Below are positions 1-10,200 of a DNA stretch of 64,000 bases, in pieces (positions within the stretch are counted from its first letter, which is position 1; the number at the start of each line of letters is the position of its first letter). The DNA comes from Fen-1254 sp963769605. Its GTDB lineage: Bacteria > Bacteroidota > Ignavibacteria > UBA10030. The position numbers were made by a program, and so were the translations under genes. The DNA is taken from NCBI GenBank assembly GCA_963769605.1, contig CAVYML010000003.1, forward strand, positions 1 to 64,000. Direction: 5' to 3'. Below the pieces are notes generated by a model. It searched no databases, was not told where the DNA came from, and worked only from the letters and a program-made list of their open reading frames with translations.

Positions 1-10
1 TATTTACAGT

Positions 11-730
11 TCACAAATTACTATTAACCAGCGTCATCATTTCTTTAACCGCCTGTTCCAGTCCGACGAAAAGCGCGCGGACAATGATAGCGTATCCGAT
101 GCTCACTTCATCTATTTCCGGGATTGCCGTGATCGGCTTGATGTTGTCGTAACCGAGTCCATGGCCGCTGTTGACCCCGAGTCCCAGCGATTTCCCGAGT
201 TTTGCCGCTTCATGAATCCGCTGCAAATATTCCTGAATTTCATCTTCCTGATCGGCATTCGCATATTCTCCGGTGTGCAGCTCAATCATATCGGTTCCGA
301 TATCCGCGGCGGCATGTATCTGACGTTCATCAGGTGCGATGAACAGGCTGACCTGAATTTTTTCCCGTCGAAATCGTTCGAGAACGGACGATAAATGTTT
401 TTTCTTTGCAAGAACGTCGAGCCCGCCCTCTGTGGTCAATTCCTGGCGCCGTTCCGGTACTAGCGTGACAAGTTCCGGTTTAATGCGGAGAGCAATTTCT
501 ATAATTTCTTCCGTTGCCGCCATTTCCAAGTCCATCTTTGTCGTAATACTTGACCGCAGCGCCCGGAGATCGCTGTCCTTCATGTGCCGGCGGTCTTCAC
601 GCAGGTGACAGACGATACCGGCTGCTCCGGCCGCTTCACAAATACGTGCGGCTTCGACCGGGTCGGGGACGCTTCCTCCCCGTGCATTGCGGATGGTTGC
701 TATGTGATCTATATTGACGGCTAAACGCAT
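11..730 (-). CDS. pdxJ: Pyridoxine 5'-phosphate synthase PdxJ
   Basis: Condenses 1-deoxy-xylulose 5-phosphate with 3-amino-2-oxopropyl phosphate to make pyridoxine 5'-phosphate, the last ring-forming step of DXP-dependent vitamin B6 synthesis in the cytoplasm. The 239-residue protein has the family's normal length and its N-terminal hallmark RLAVNIDHIATIRNARGG. The histidine of the VCHLREDRRH segment, the glutamate of LEMAAT and the histidine of VNSGHGLGYDN match the known catalytic positions. The ATG is preceded by an AAGGAAG ribosome site about 5 nt away. It is transcribed leftward and diverges from the next gene. Nothing is odd; identification is secure from motifs. Confidence 0.97.
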   Translation of the reverse strand: MRLAVNIDHIATIRNARGGSVPDPVEAARICEAAGAAGIVCHLREDRRHMKDSDLRALRSSITTKMDLEMAATEEIIEIALRIKPELVTLVPERRQELTTEGGLDVLAKKKHLSSVLERFRREKIQVSLFIAPDERQIHAAADIGTDMIELHTGEYANADQEDEIQEYLQRIHEAAKLGKSLGLGVNSGHGLGYDNIKPITAIPEIDEVSIGYAIIVRALFVGLEQAVKEMMTLVNSNL

Positions 731-877
731 GATACTTCCTTTTTTTCTTTAATATAATGAATATCGGGCAAAAATGATCCGGCGTATCATGGAAGATCCT
801 GCTGAATCCGTGCAACTTTTTACCCTTTATTGCCGTAAACGAGAGAGAACAAAAATCTAAAACCGGGAGAAGGTAAA

Positions 878-2554
878 ATGAGACTTCAATGGATGATCGT
901 TATAGTCATGCTGTGCGGTATCACTGTGACCGGGGCGTATGCACAACAGCGCGACACTGTTCGCAGCGGCGATGAGGAAGAAAATAGTTTCGATAAAAAA
1001 CTAAGTTCAGATATTGAAGATTTTATACAGCACCTGACCGATCAATGGGAACACGGGTGGAATGAACCGAAATATTCCGACACAAGTGCAGCGGACTTGC
1101 AAGCCGGCGAAAATCCATCCGACAGTACCACCGTTGTCCATAAAGGGGACACTATTATTCACGCCGACGATACCATTCACACAAATATTATTGTACTCAA
1201 TGGAAATCTTTCAATCGGCGGGTGCGTCGAGGGAAATGTAACGGTTCGCAGAGGATCGCTTCTTGTAAAAAAACATGGGCGCGTGCGGGGAAATGTTCTC
1301 GTCGTGAACGGAACGATCGTAAAAGAGGAGGGAGGCATTATCGAGGGATACGAGGAGAGAAAAGGCTTAAGGCCGAATCGATGGCGTCCTTCCAAAGAAC
1401 GAATGGAAAAAGGGAAAAGGACGTTTGACGTTCCGTGGTCGGAAGAACAAACGAGCTTTGAGCATTTCATGTTTCGGTACAATCGTGTCGAAGGAATTTT
1501 CCTGGGTCTCGATGCGGAGAAAAAATTCTATTGGGATGGCTCCAAAGACTGGAATGCGTACGGCTTCGGCGGCTGGGGAGTAAAATCTCACACATGGCGA
1601 GGTGAACTTGGCCTCGCGCAGCAATTTTCTTTTTCGGGTGATGGAGACAACAGGATATTCGAACTTGGCGCGGAGGGATACAGCCTGACCGATACAAAAG
1701 ATGGGTGGATCATCTCCACAAATGAAAATACCGCTGCGGCATTATTGATTCATGAGGATTTCCGGGATTATTTTCAACGTGATGGATATGCGCTCCATGC
1801 ATCGTATTATTCAAAATCCGAAACAGTGAAAGAAGAAGTATCGCTCGCATACCGCATCGACAGCTATGAATCGCTTCAAAAGAATGTGGACTGGGCGTTT
1901 TTCGGCGGAGGACAATGGTTCCGTGAAAATCCAGCCATCGATCCGGGCAGAATGCGAAGTGTCCTTCTTACGGCCGGATTAAGTACGGTTGCCAAAGAAA
2001 AACGAAATTCCGAAGGATGGTCTGTGTTTGGAACTGCAGAATATGCAAAGAAAGATTTCGGCGGAGATTTCGATTTCGACCGTTATGTGGTCGATCTCAG
2101 ACGTTTCCAACCCCTGGGTGATTACGATTGCTTCAATATCCGTTTTCGTGCAGGTTCATCTGCAGGAACCCTACCGGTTCAGAAAGATTTTGAGCTGGGC
2201 GGTTTCGGCACAATGAATGCCTTCCCGTTCAAATCCGATACCGGCAATAGAATGATACTGATGAACGCGGAATATATTTTCGACGGAACAATACTGGACG
2301 ACATCGATTTTATGGGCACCTGGTTTTTCCGCATGTTTAATTTTATTCTTTTCTCCGATGCCGGTTTTACGAGAACGTCGCCTTCAAGCGCATCCGCTGC
2401 GGACGGTTTCGGCAATATCACATGGGAAGACTTTAGACAGGACTTCGGCGTTGCCGTTGGAGACCGGGACGGCTCGTTCCGCGTAGGCGTCGCATGGCGG
2501 ACGGATATTAGAAGTAAAGCGCAGTTTATACTGCGGTTCGATAGGCCTTTTTAA
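878..2554 (+). CDS. Secreted protein with bactofilin-like segment and C-terminal outer-membrane beta-barrel
   Basis: A 558-residue protein with a clear signal peptide ending near AYA|QQR. Residues about 85-165 form short alternating hydrophobic/glycine repeats (IVLNGNLSIGG, GNVTVRRGSLLV, GNVLVVNGTIV) typical of the right-handed beta-helix of polymer-forming bactofilin-like domains. From about residue 195 to the end come amphipathic strands rich in aromatic residues, closing with a terminal phenylalanine (RFDRPF), as in outer-membrane beta-barrels of the BamA/surface-antigen type. A GGGAGAAGG ribosome site precedes the ATG. I infer an envelope protein in which a periplasmic beta-helix is joined to a barrel. 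The substrate or partner is not evident. It converges on the CDF transporter gene. Confidence 0.75.
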   Translation: MRLQWMIVIVMLCGITVTGAYAQQRDTVRSGDEEENSFDKKLSSDIEDFIQHLTDQWEHGWNEPKYSDTSAADLQAGENPSDSTTVVHKGDTIIHADDTIHTNIIVLNGNLSIGGCVEGNVTVRRGSLLVKKHGRVRGNVLVVNGTIVKEEGGIIEGYEERKGLRPNRWRPSKERMEKGKRTFDVPWSEEQTSFEHFMFRYNRVEGIFLGLDAEKKFYWDGSKDWNAYGFGGWGVKSHTWRGELGLAQQFSFSGDGDNRIFELGAEGYSLTDTKDGWIISTNENTAAALLIHEDFRDYFQRDGYALHASYYSKSETVKEEVSLAYRIDSYESLQKNVDWAFFGGGQWFRENPAIDPGRMRSVLLTAGLSTVAKEKRNSEGWSVFGTAEYAKKDFGGDFDFDRYVVDLRRFQPLGDYDCFNIRFRAGSSAGTLPVQKDFELGGFGTMNAFPFKSDTGNRMILMNAEYIFDGTILDDIDFMGTWFFRMFNFILFSDAGFTRTSPSSASAADGFGNITWEDFRQDFGVAVGDRDGSFRVGVAWRTDIRSKAQFILRFDRPF

Positions 2555-2561
2555 AAAAAAT

Positions 2562-2649
2562 AGTTCATTGGTGCTTGGTTCGTAGTTCTTAGTTCAGCTC
2601 TACACTATATTTCTTGAACTTCAGCACTAAGAACCAAGCACAACGAACT
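2562..2649. repeat. Long inverted repeat between convergent genes
   Basis: Two arms of about 26 nt (2562-2587 and 2623-2649) are imperfect reverse complements. Both contain GTGCTTGGTTC followed by TAGT. They flank a loop of about 35 nt. The element lies just after one stop codon and before another, in a tail-to-tail spacer, so it may end transcription in both directions. A close relative lies at 4056-4122. Confidence 0.75.
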
Positions 2650-2671
2650 TTTTTCTTAATTCTTAATTCTA

Positions 2672-4042
2672 TTAGACCGGTTCCGCGTGAATAATGATGC
2701 GGCGGATGGATTTAAATTGCCGGTAGAGCTCTGCTTCCGTTTCCGAAATGATCTGATGCACTTCATCAAGTGTCTTTGACCGGGCAATCCGGCATGTGAA
2801 AGTTACATGGTAGCGGGACCCTTCCCGCAGCAGGGTCAGATCTTTGCATGCAAAAATATCGCTGTTCTTCTCGACTTCTTCCGTAATGCAACGCGCCAGC
2901 TGAACTTCTGTACCGGTGACGTTTTCCAGTTCATGTTCGGAAGCTTCGTACTCTTCCATGTGTACGGTCACTTTTCCGATCAGCGGAAGCTCCTTCATTA
3001 TCTGCTGTTCGATTTCGGATGCGGTCGCATGCGCGTCTGAAAAACTCGATCCCTTTTCATATTCCACGTCGAAATCGATATAATATTTTCCTTCCGTTAA
3101 ATGTACTTCCAGATTATGAGGCGGACGAAGCTGCCTGTCCATGACAATCATGCGGATCTTGTCGATGATCGATTCGTGCGGACTTGCAAGCGGTTCCGCA
3201 TGGACAACGACGTCCGCATTGGATTCGATTAGGTGCACCGCCTGTTCGATCTGATCCATAATGGCATGCGCCTGTGCAAACGGTATCGTGCGCCGGATGG
3301 CAACGACCGTGTCGACAAATATTTTCGATCCCGAGGATCGTGTCCGGACGCTGCGTAATTCTTCAATTCCATCGACCGAACGAATTGCCGCTTCGATTTT
3401 TTCCGTCGTTTCTTTCGGGACCCTGTCCATTAAAGCGTCGATGGTTCTTCGTCCCAGCCGGTAACTGACAAACAAAACGAGGAGGGCGACAACGAGCGCG
3501 GCGAATGCGTCGAATTCCGGATATCCGATTCTGACAAAAACCAACCCGGCGATAACGGTCAGCGACGACCATACATCGCTGGAAAAATGCAGAGCATCGG
3601 CCTCAAGCGCCTGGCTCTTATGTCTTTTTGCAACATAGTACAAGGCACGCGAGCGCGTGATATCGATAACAATCGCGGTCCCCATAACGATAAAGCTCCA
3701 TACGGTCGTTTCTACATGATGGTTGTGGGTTAAGAGCCGTTGAATAGCTTCGATCATAATCCAGACGCATGTAACAATAAGAAGCAAAGTCTCGGTGAAT
3801 GCTGAAATATTTTCGATCTTACCGTGGCCGTACCGGTGATCGTCGTCGGCAGGGCGGTCGGCGAAGACAACGGCGAAAAATGTCAGAAGAGCTGCAAGGA
3901 GGTCGAGGCCGGAGTGTGCAGCTTCGGAAAGAATACCGAGGCTGTTGGTCAACAGGCCGATGGAGAGCTTGAACCCGGTCAGGAAAACCGCCGCAAGCAC
4001 AGATGTCAGGGCAACGATTTTTTTTTCTTGTGAAAGAAGCAT
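2672..4042 (-). CDS. Cation diffusion facilitator (CDF) family divalent metal exporter
   Basis: A 456-residue inner-membrane proton/metal antiporter. Six hydrophobic segments occupy roughly residues 10-205. The metal site of the family is visible as H43 and D47 in the second segment (EAAHSGLD) and H152 and D156 in the fifth (HFSSD), the HD-HD pattern usual for Zn/Co/Mn/Fe exporters. CDF proteins are usually near 300 residues. This one is longer because, after the first cytosolic ferredoxin-like dimerisation domain (about 210-285), there are two further repeats of similar build (about 285-370 and 375-456). The extra copies suggest an expanded metal-sensing tail. The metal cannot be assigned from sequence alone. 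Confidence 0.9.
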   Translation of the reverse strand: MLLSQEKKIVALTSVLAAVFLTGFKLSIGLLTNSLGILSEAAHSGLDLLAALLTFFAVVFADRPADDDHRYGHGKIENISAFTETLLLIVTCVWIMIEAIQRLLTHNHHVETTVWSFIVMGTAIVIDITRSRALYYVAKRHKSQALEADALHFSSDVWSSLTVIAGLVFVRIGYPEFDAFAALVVALLVLFVSYRLGRRTIDALMDRVPKETTEKIEAAIRSVDGIEELRSVRTRSSGSKIFVDTVVAIRRTIPFAQAHAIMDQIEQAVHLIESNADVVVHAEPLASPHESIIDKIRMIVMDRQLRPPHNLEVHLTEGKYYIDFDVEYEKGSSFSDAHATASEIEQQIMKELPLIGKVTVHMEEYEASEHELENVTGTEVQLARCITEEVEKNSDIFACKDLTLLREGSRYHVTFTCRIARSKTLDEVHQIISETEAELYRQFKSIRRIIIHAEPV

Positions 4043-4055
4043 GTTTTTGAAAATG

Positions 4056-4122
4056 TTCGTAGTGCTTGGTTCGTAGTTCGTAGTTTAACTTTTACCACTA
4101 AGAACTAAGCACCGTGAACTAC
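4056..4122. repeat. Inverted repeat, same family as 2562-2649
   Basis: The left arm GTTCGTAGTGCTTGGTTC and the right arm around 4095-4122 are imperfect reverse complements forming a stem of about 22 bp. It fills most of the 83-nt spacer between the sigma factor gene and the CDF gene, which are both on the minus strand. The core GTGCTTGGTTCGTAGTTC recurs at 2571 and 52070. Confidence 0.7.
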
Positions 4123-4125
4123 GAG

Positions 4126-4752
4126 CTAAATATTATTGATCAATCCCCGTTCTTTTGCATAATCCCGGAGCATATCTTCAAGCATTTTCCGGCCGCGATG
4201 GAGCCGCGAGCGCACCGTGCCGATGGGACAATTGAGAAAATCGGAAATTTCTTCGTAGGTCAGCCCCTCGATATCGCACAATATAACTACCGTGCGGAAA
4301 TCTTCGGGAAGCGATTGAAGCGCTTGTGTAACCTCATCGCTCAGCATATTATTGTACATCTTCTGCTGTAAATCATTCGAATCGGTACTGTCGTCACGTA
4401 TGGAATCATAAAAATTCTCCACATCTCCGTAATCGACCATTCCGGGTTCCCGTGTTTCCTTCCGGTACCGGTTGATGTAGGAGTTCTTCATGATTCGGAA
4501 CAGCCACGCCCGCACGTTGGTTCCTTTTTCGTATTTATCCCAGAACCGGAACGCTTTCATGTAGGTTTCCTGAAGCAGATCGTGCGCGTCGTCCCCGTTG
4601 CCGGTTGTACGAAGGGCGAAATTGTACAAAACATCCATATGCGGAACCGCTTCCGCCTCGAATTCGCTTTGCCTTTTCTGAAGAGCTTTTCCCGCTCCTT
4701 TTTCAGGCTGTATGTTTATCCGGTTTCCCGGAGCGATGGATTCTTGTTTCAT
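4126..4752 (-). CDS. ECF-type RNA polymerase sigma-70 factor
   Basis: A 208-residue sigma factor with only regions 2 and 4, as in extracytoplasmic-function sigma factors. Region 2 (about residues 38-105) contains LLQETYMKAFRFWDKYEKG and the following RAWLFRIMKNSYINRYRK segment. Region 4 (about 140-195) contains LPEDFRTVVILCDIEGLTYEEI and the helix-turn-helix GTVRSRLHRGRKML. The first 30 residues are charged and poorly conserved in appearance, so translation may start later; no strong ribosome site decides it. No anti-sigma gene is adjacent, so the inducing signal cannot be read from context. Confidence 0.93.
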   Translation of the reverse strand: MKQESIAPGNRINIQPEKGAGKALQKRQSEFEAEAVPHMDVLYNFALRTTGNGDDAHDLLQETYMKAFRFWDKYEKGTNVRAWLFRIMKNSYINRYRKETREPGMVDYGDVENFYDSIRDDSTDSNDLQQKMYNNMLSDEVTQALQSLPEDFRTVVILCDIEGLTYEEISDFLNCPIGTVRSRLHRGRKMLEDMLRDYAKERGLINNI

Positions 4753-4869
4753 TGACCGATTTATTTTTGTGCCTTAACTGCGCACTGGCGGCTTCTTGCC
4801 GCCGGAAATGTACGTGCAAGTTTAAAGTATGAAAAATGAACCGGTGGTGCAAGTTGTACCCGAGGGCGG

Positions 4870-6054
4870 TTACCGCTGCTTGAGGATTTGACTCACTTCT
4901 TCGGCCGGAAAAGTCTTATCGATGACGATATGCCGTGCATCGAGGAGGAGACCGTCTGCATCGCATTCCTGAAAAGCCGTGAAGTTTTTCAGATCGCCCA
5001 CATCGACAACGCGCGCCAGCCGGACGGTTTTTCCCGTCAATTCCTGAACGGTCGTCTCATAATTGATGCCGACATCGACGTGAATCGGAAGCGTATCTTC
5101 ATGAGCAAGATACGTTGCATTGCGGATAAGGTAGTCGAAACCGTATTTCGTGTTAAACGGAATGCTTTCGTAGATTTCGAGATCGGAGGATTCGTAGTCT
5201 CCTGTCGCGATCGCAAAGAGAGAACAGAGCAGTCCGACGGTATTTAATTTCCGGATAAAAAATTTATTCGGATCGTCCGGCCATCCGCCGGATTCAACGA
5301 GCACAGTGCTTGTGCCCCATCGCTGGATATTGTCGCCGAATGCGCGCGGTTCGAACATATCGTCCCATTTTGCGATATGACCGTCGATAAATTGCCGGAG
5401 CACATCGGCAAAAATCGAAGCGACGTGTTTGGCGCGGAGACGCATCGGCGTATCGGAACGAAGTTCATCAGCAGCCGGAGCGAGAAGAGCGACTGCCGTA
5501 ATTTTTTTTGTTGAGCCGGCCGTCGAACGCGGGTCCTGATCGTGCAGGTTGAACCCGAATTCGGGCTGAATCGAATCGCGGACGGATTTAAGAATTCGTG
5601 CTTCGGGAGTTTCCAGGGCAAGAGCATCACGGTTCATATCGATCAATTGCGCCGTGCGGCGCGTAAAACGTTCCGCTCCGTCCGGATTCAGCATCGGCAA
5701 AAAACACAAAGTCAGCTTCTCGCCGATCGCTTTTACTGCTTCATGGGATGGATTTTTTTGAAGGAAGCTGAATATATCGCAAATCGCCATCGTGGCCGTC
5801 GGTTCGTCGCCGTGCATTTGAGACCAGAGCAGCACCTTCACCGGGCCGTTTCCTATGGTATACAATGTCAGAGGCCTTCCTTCTCCCGATGTCCCGACCT
5901 CGCTCTTTTGATACAATCCCGATTCATCGAATGATTTTAAACGGGAAAGAAATTCCTCCTGCGTAAAGCGGCTCGATGGAAAGCCGGGATGAGCGTACAT
6001 TCCGTACGTTGTAAAAAGTTCATGTGCAAAGAGCAGCAAAGAATTATTTAGCAT
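4870..6054 (-). CDS. M14-family zinc carboxypeptidase-like protein
   Basis: A 394-residue protein with the metallocarboxypeptidase fold of peptidase family M14. Zinc ligands appear as the His and Glu of SQMHGDEPTA (around residue 80) and the His of GFNLHDQDP (around 170). The catalytic glutamate is probably that of TVLVESGGWPDD (around 250). No signal peptide is obvious, so a cytoplasmic location is likely. The family removes C-terminal residues from peptides or acts on related amides; the real substrate is unknown. The gene diverges from the ACIII operon across a 406-nt spacer. Confidence 0.85.
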   Translation of the reverse strand: MLNNSLLLFAHELFTTYGMYAHPGFPSSRFTQEEFLSRLKSFDESGLYQKSEVGTSGEGRPLTLYTIGNGPVKVLLWSQMHGDEPTATMAICDIFSFLQKNPSHEAVKAIGEKLTLCFLPMLNPDGAERFTRRTAQLIDMNRDALALETPEARILKSVRDSIQPEFGFNLHDQDPRSTAGSTKKITAVALLAPAADELRSDTPMRLRAKHVASIFADVLRQFIDGHIAKWDDMFEPRAFGDNIQRWGTSTVLVESGGWPDDPNKFFIRKLNTVGLLCSLFAIATGDYESSDLEIYESIPFNTKYGFDYLIRNATYLAHEDTLPIHVDVGINYETTVQELTGKTVRLARVVDVGDLKNFTAFQECDADGLLLDARHIVIDKTFPAEEVSQILKQR

Positions 6055-6460
6055 AGCGGCCTTTAATAAAAATCCGTAGGGCTGTTTTCTTTTTTTAAGA
6101 TAAGGGTTTCTTGAGAGTTATGCATGCAAATATTTTGTGATTTTCTCTTTTTACGAAAATTACATATAAGGATAGGAAGCGAATAATTCGATTTTCGGGA
6201 ACTGCACGACGCTCCCGCGATGTTTTTAAACTATCGCTAAAGCGAAAAATGCTGTTTGGTATGAAGATTCTTCAGACGGTGAAAAACAGCAGAGTGTTCA
6301 GGAATAATCCACTCCATGCAAGAGAAACATTGCTTTGAAAGATAAAATTTTGTAGCATTCCGATGCGGCATGCAAAGAGGCTGCCCGCCTGCATCCGATA
6401 GTTGTTGCACGAAAATGGAATCATTTATCATAGATCGATTGAGAACTGGCGCTGCAACGC
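6055..6460. other. Divergent intergenic region upstream of the ACIII operon
   Basis: A 406-nt spacer between the starts of the M14 peptidase (leftward) and actA (rightward). It is AT-rich and should hold promoters for both directions. I see no convincing gene, tRNA, riboswitch or large repeat. A short inverted pair, TCGCT/AGCGA, lies around 6232-6244. The actA start lacks a strong Shine-Dalgarno sequence. Confidence 0.5.
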
Positions 6461-7030
6461 ATGAAAAAATTACTCCTTGATTATACGCTTCGCATACGTG
6501 TCCCGCTGGTGCTGTTCATTGCGGCTGCGGCTTTTACCATGACCTACTATTTATCCAGGCCGGAACGCGACGGGATAGGTTATGCGCCGGTCCAGCCGAT
6601 TGCATTTTCCCATAAGCTGCATGCCGGAACGATGAAGATCGATTGCAAATATTGTCATACTGGAGTTACATCGTCTCCGGCTGCTTCGCTCCCGGCTGTT
6701 TCCATCTGCATGAACTGCCACAGCGTTGCGCGGAAAAACAAACCGGAAATTATCAAGTTGACGCAGTATTTTGAACGAGGCATTGCGCTTCCATGGAAAC
6801 GCGTGCACCGCATTCCAGATTATGCTTATTTTAATCACAGCGTCCATGTGAACCGTGGAATACAGTGCGTAAATTGCCACGGAGACGTCGGGAATATGGA
6901 TGTAATGACACAGGTGTCGGAATTTACCATGGGCGCCTGTCTGAACTGCCACCGCAGCGCGCATGAAAATTTAACGAACATTCCGGGCATTAAAAACGGT
7001 CCGGAAAATTGCGCCGCTTGCCACCGTTAG
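6461..7030 (+). CDS. actA: Alternative complex III pentaheme cytochrome c subunit ActA
   Basis: A 189-residue multiheme cytochrome, the electron-exit subunit of alternative complex III (quinol:cytochrome c/oxidase oxidoreductase). An N-terminal hydrophobic segment (about residues 12-32) anchors it or exports it. Five heme-binding motifs follow: CKYCH, CMNCH, CVNCH, CLNCH and CAACH, the count known for ActA of Rhodothermus marinus. Extra histidines in NHSVHVNRG and similar segments can serve as axial ligands. It is the first gene of a run actA-orf-actB-actC-actDE-actF, which fixes its role. Confidence 0.95.
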   Translation: MKKLLLDYTLRIRVPLVLFIAAAAFTMTYYLSRPERDGIGYAPVQPIAFSHKLHAGTMKIDCKYCHTGVTSSPAASLPAVSICMNCHSVARKNKPEIIKLTQYFERGIALPWKRVHRIPDYAYFNHSVHVNRGIQCVNCHGDVGNMDVMTQVSEFTMGACLNCHRSAHENLTNIPGIKNGPENCAACHR

Positions 7031-7040
7031 GAAAAATATT

Positions 7041-7253
7041 ATGAATGCGATCGAATCGAAAAAAATAAATAAAAGCCGGCGTTCATTTCTTGGAAAAGCT
7101 GCCGCACTGGCTGCTGCCGCAGCATTGGATGCTCCTCTTGCGAGAAAAATATTCTCTTCAAAGAACAATTCTCAATCGCCAATTGACAATCGGCAATCGG
7201 CAATTCCAAATTCCCCCCGTATCCATCCTCTGTCCGTGAAGCGAAAGAAATAA
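7041..7253 (+). CDS. Small Tat-signal ORF between actA and actB, possibly degraded
   Basis: A 70-residue open frame. Residues 12-34 look like a twin-arginine export signal: SRRSFLGK followed by an alanine-rich hydrophobic run. After residue 40 the frame is encoded by quasi-repetitive DNA (7161-7214, CAATTGACAATCGGCAATCGG type) that elsewhere fills intergenic space, and the protein has no recognisable domain there. It ends 4 nt before actB. It may be a genuine tiny exported protein, or the surviving 5' end of a Tat-exported subunit whose body has been replaced by repeat sequence. I do not recognise a function. Confidence 0.45.
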   Translation: MNAIESKKINKSRRSFLGKAAALAAAAALDAPLARKIFSSKNNSQSPIDNRQSAIPNSPRIHPLSVKRKK

Positions 7254-7257
7254 AAAC

Positions 7258-10200
7258 ATGGCAGAAGAATTGAAATACTGGAAAAGTTTACACGGGCTTT
7301 ATTCAAAAGATGCATCCGGCGATGTAAAGTCGGATGAATTTCCTGCAGGAGTGACGGATAAATTCAATTCCGGCAGCCTCTCCGGAATGTCGCGCAAGCA
7401 ATTCCTTGCACTCCTTGCGGCTTCCGCCGCGTTCACTGCTGCCGGCTGCAGGAGTTATCGCGATAAAGGAGAGATTGTTCCGTACACGAAAAAACCGGAA
7501 GAAGTTACACCCGGCGTTCCGAATTATTACGCTTCGACATGCACCGGCTGTTCGCAATCATGCGGTATCCTGATTAAAACACGGGAAGGGCGGCCCATCA
7601 AAGTGGACGGCAACCCGGATCATCCGATCAACCGCGGAAAAATCTGTGCAAAGGGACAGGCAGGCATTCTAAACCTGTACGACCCGGGCCGTCTGCGCCG
7701 ACCGCAGTACGGAGGCGCCTCGCAAAATCAAGGTGCGCTGTCGTGGGACAAAGCCGATCCGGAAATCATAAAACAGCTTAACAATGCTGTCAGGAGCGGA
7801 AAAGAAATAGCCCTGATCATGCGCGGCATACATTCTCCGACGACAAAAAAAGCTCTGGAAGAATTTACTAAAACTTTCCGGACTGCGAAAATTTATTCGT
7901 ACGAATTGTTCAATGAAGAAAACCGCAGACGTGCATGGAAAAAATGCTATGGAACGGGAGAGCTTCCCGCAATCGATTGGAAAACGGCAAGAATCATACT
8001 TGCAATAGAAGCGGACATTCTTGGCACCGAAGGAACTGTTCTGGAGCAAATTCGCGAGTATGCCAATAATCGTAATATATCGAAAACCGAAGAATTCAGC
8101 CGGCTCTATTGCCTTGAGGCGGCGATGTCTCTGACCGGCGCCAATGCGGATGAGAGACTCCGGCTGCGGCCGGAGGCATATCTGGAATTTGTGCTCGTCC
8201 TGAAAAATGAACTTGAAAATGCCCGGCCGGATGCGAGTGTAAATGACAGAGGGGATATCGCAGAATTTGCCTCGAAATATTCCCTTCCGGCAGATGTTTT
8301 AAAAAGACTCGTTCAGGACTTGAAAACACATAAGGGCTCTGCACTCATCTATGCGGGAGACTTGCTGCCGGAAGATGTGCACACCGCCGTCAATGCAGTG
8401 AACGAGCTGCTCGGCGCACGCGCGCTTTATAAAAAACAGACCGCTCCCCAAATTGCTGCGCTTACGCCGGCAGCGGAAATCGAAAGTTTGACCGCTCGAA
8501 TGAAATCCGGCGAGATCGGCGTCGTAATCCATTTCGATTCCAATCCGTTATATCATTTCCCGAAAACGCTCGAATATGAAAAAGCGCTGCATGCTGTGCC
8601 GTTCAGTATCGGATTGACGGAAACGGAAAATGAAACATCCCTGCATTGCACGATGGTCCTGCCGATAAATCATGACTTTGAATCCTGGGGCGATTTCAAA
8701 ATTCGCACAGGCATTTTGTCGCTGCAGCAGCCGGTCATCGAGCCGCTCTACGATTCGCGGCAGAAGGAATCAGCGCTTCTTGCCTGGACGGGCGGAACGT
8801 ATTCGGAAAATATTTATCATGAATATCTTAAGAACCGGTGGAAAACGGAAGTTTATCCTGCTGTGAAAGCAGAAACCGATTTTCAAACGTTCTGGTATTC
8901 TTCTCTGCACGATGGTGTGATAGAGTTTGCCGAACAGACGGCATTGCTGCCGGCGTTAAGGCAGCAGGCTGTTCAGGCGGCGCCGGTTCTGCCTGAAATC
9001 GATGCATACGCCGTTGTACTGACGGAAAGTTATTATATCGGAGACGGCCGCTTTGCCGGCAACGGATGGCTGCAAGAACTGCCGCATCCGATTTCCAAGA
9101 TCGTTTGGGACAACTATGCGGCGGTCTCCGTACGCACTGCGCACGAACTCGGCGTTCAGAATAACGATCTGATGAGGGTTCATCTGCAGACTGCATTTGC
9201 AACACTGCCTGTGTTTGTGCAGCCCGGACAGGCGGATGGCACGGTTTCAATCGCACTCGGATACGGCGGACCAATGCCGGTCCCGTCGGATCAAATGTCG
9301 GATTCGATGTCAATATTTACCCGCCTGCACTGCTTTCCGGGACGAGAGTTTTTTCCGGGGCTAAAATTTCGAAAGCAGCAGGATCATACTCGCTCGCATC
9401 CACACAGGAACATCATGCGCTCGATGATGAATTTCTGCGTGATATTCAATTTAAGCGAAACATCATCCGGGAGGGAACGGTTGAAGAATACAGACGGAAC
9501 CCGAGTTTCCTGCATGAAGAAAAAAAGGAACTGACAAATATAGCAAAGGAGTTTGAATACCGCGGCGTGAAGTGGGCGATGTCGATAGATCTCAATAAGT
9601 GCGTCGGCTGTAATGCGTGCGTTGCGGGCTGCAATGTGGAAAACAATATTCCGGTGGTCGGCAAGGAACAGGCGGCAAAGGGCCGGGAGATGCAGTGGAT
9701 CCGCATCGACCGTTATTACTCCGGAACGGACGAAGCGCCGCGAATCAGCTACCAGCCGATGCTGTGCCAGCATTGCGACAACGCTCCGTGTGAAAATGTC
9801 TGTCCCGTGGTTGCCACTAATCACAGTCCCGACGGCCTGAACCAGATGGTCTACAATAGATGTGTCGGAACAAAATATTGCTCCAATAACTGTCCCTACA
9901 AAGTCCGCCGGTTTAATTTTTTCAACTGGCGTGATAATTTTGCAAACGGGTATTATGAACAGGAATCCGCGGCGCTCGCGGCGAACCCGGAAGTAACCGT
10001 CCGCTCGCGCGGAGTTATGGAAAAGTGCACGTTCTGTGTGCAGCGTATTATGGAAGCGCGTCAGCATGCTGCGGAGCAGGGACGGGAATTGCACGGAAAC
10101 GACGTGAAGACTGCATGCCAGGAAGCGTGCCCTGCAACTGCGATTGTATTCGGCGATATGCACGACCCGGATTCCGAGATTTCCAAATTGCGTGCGCATA

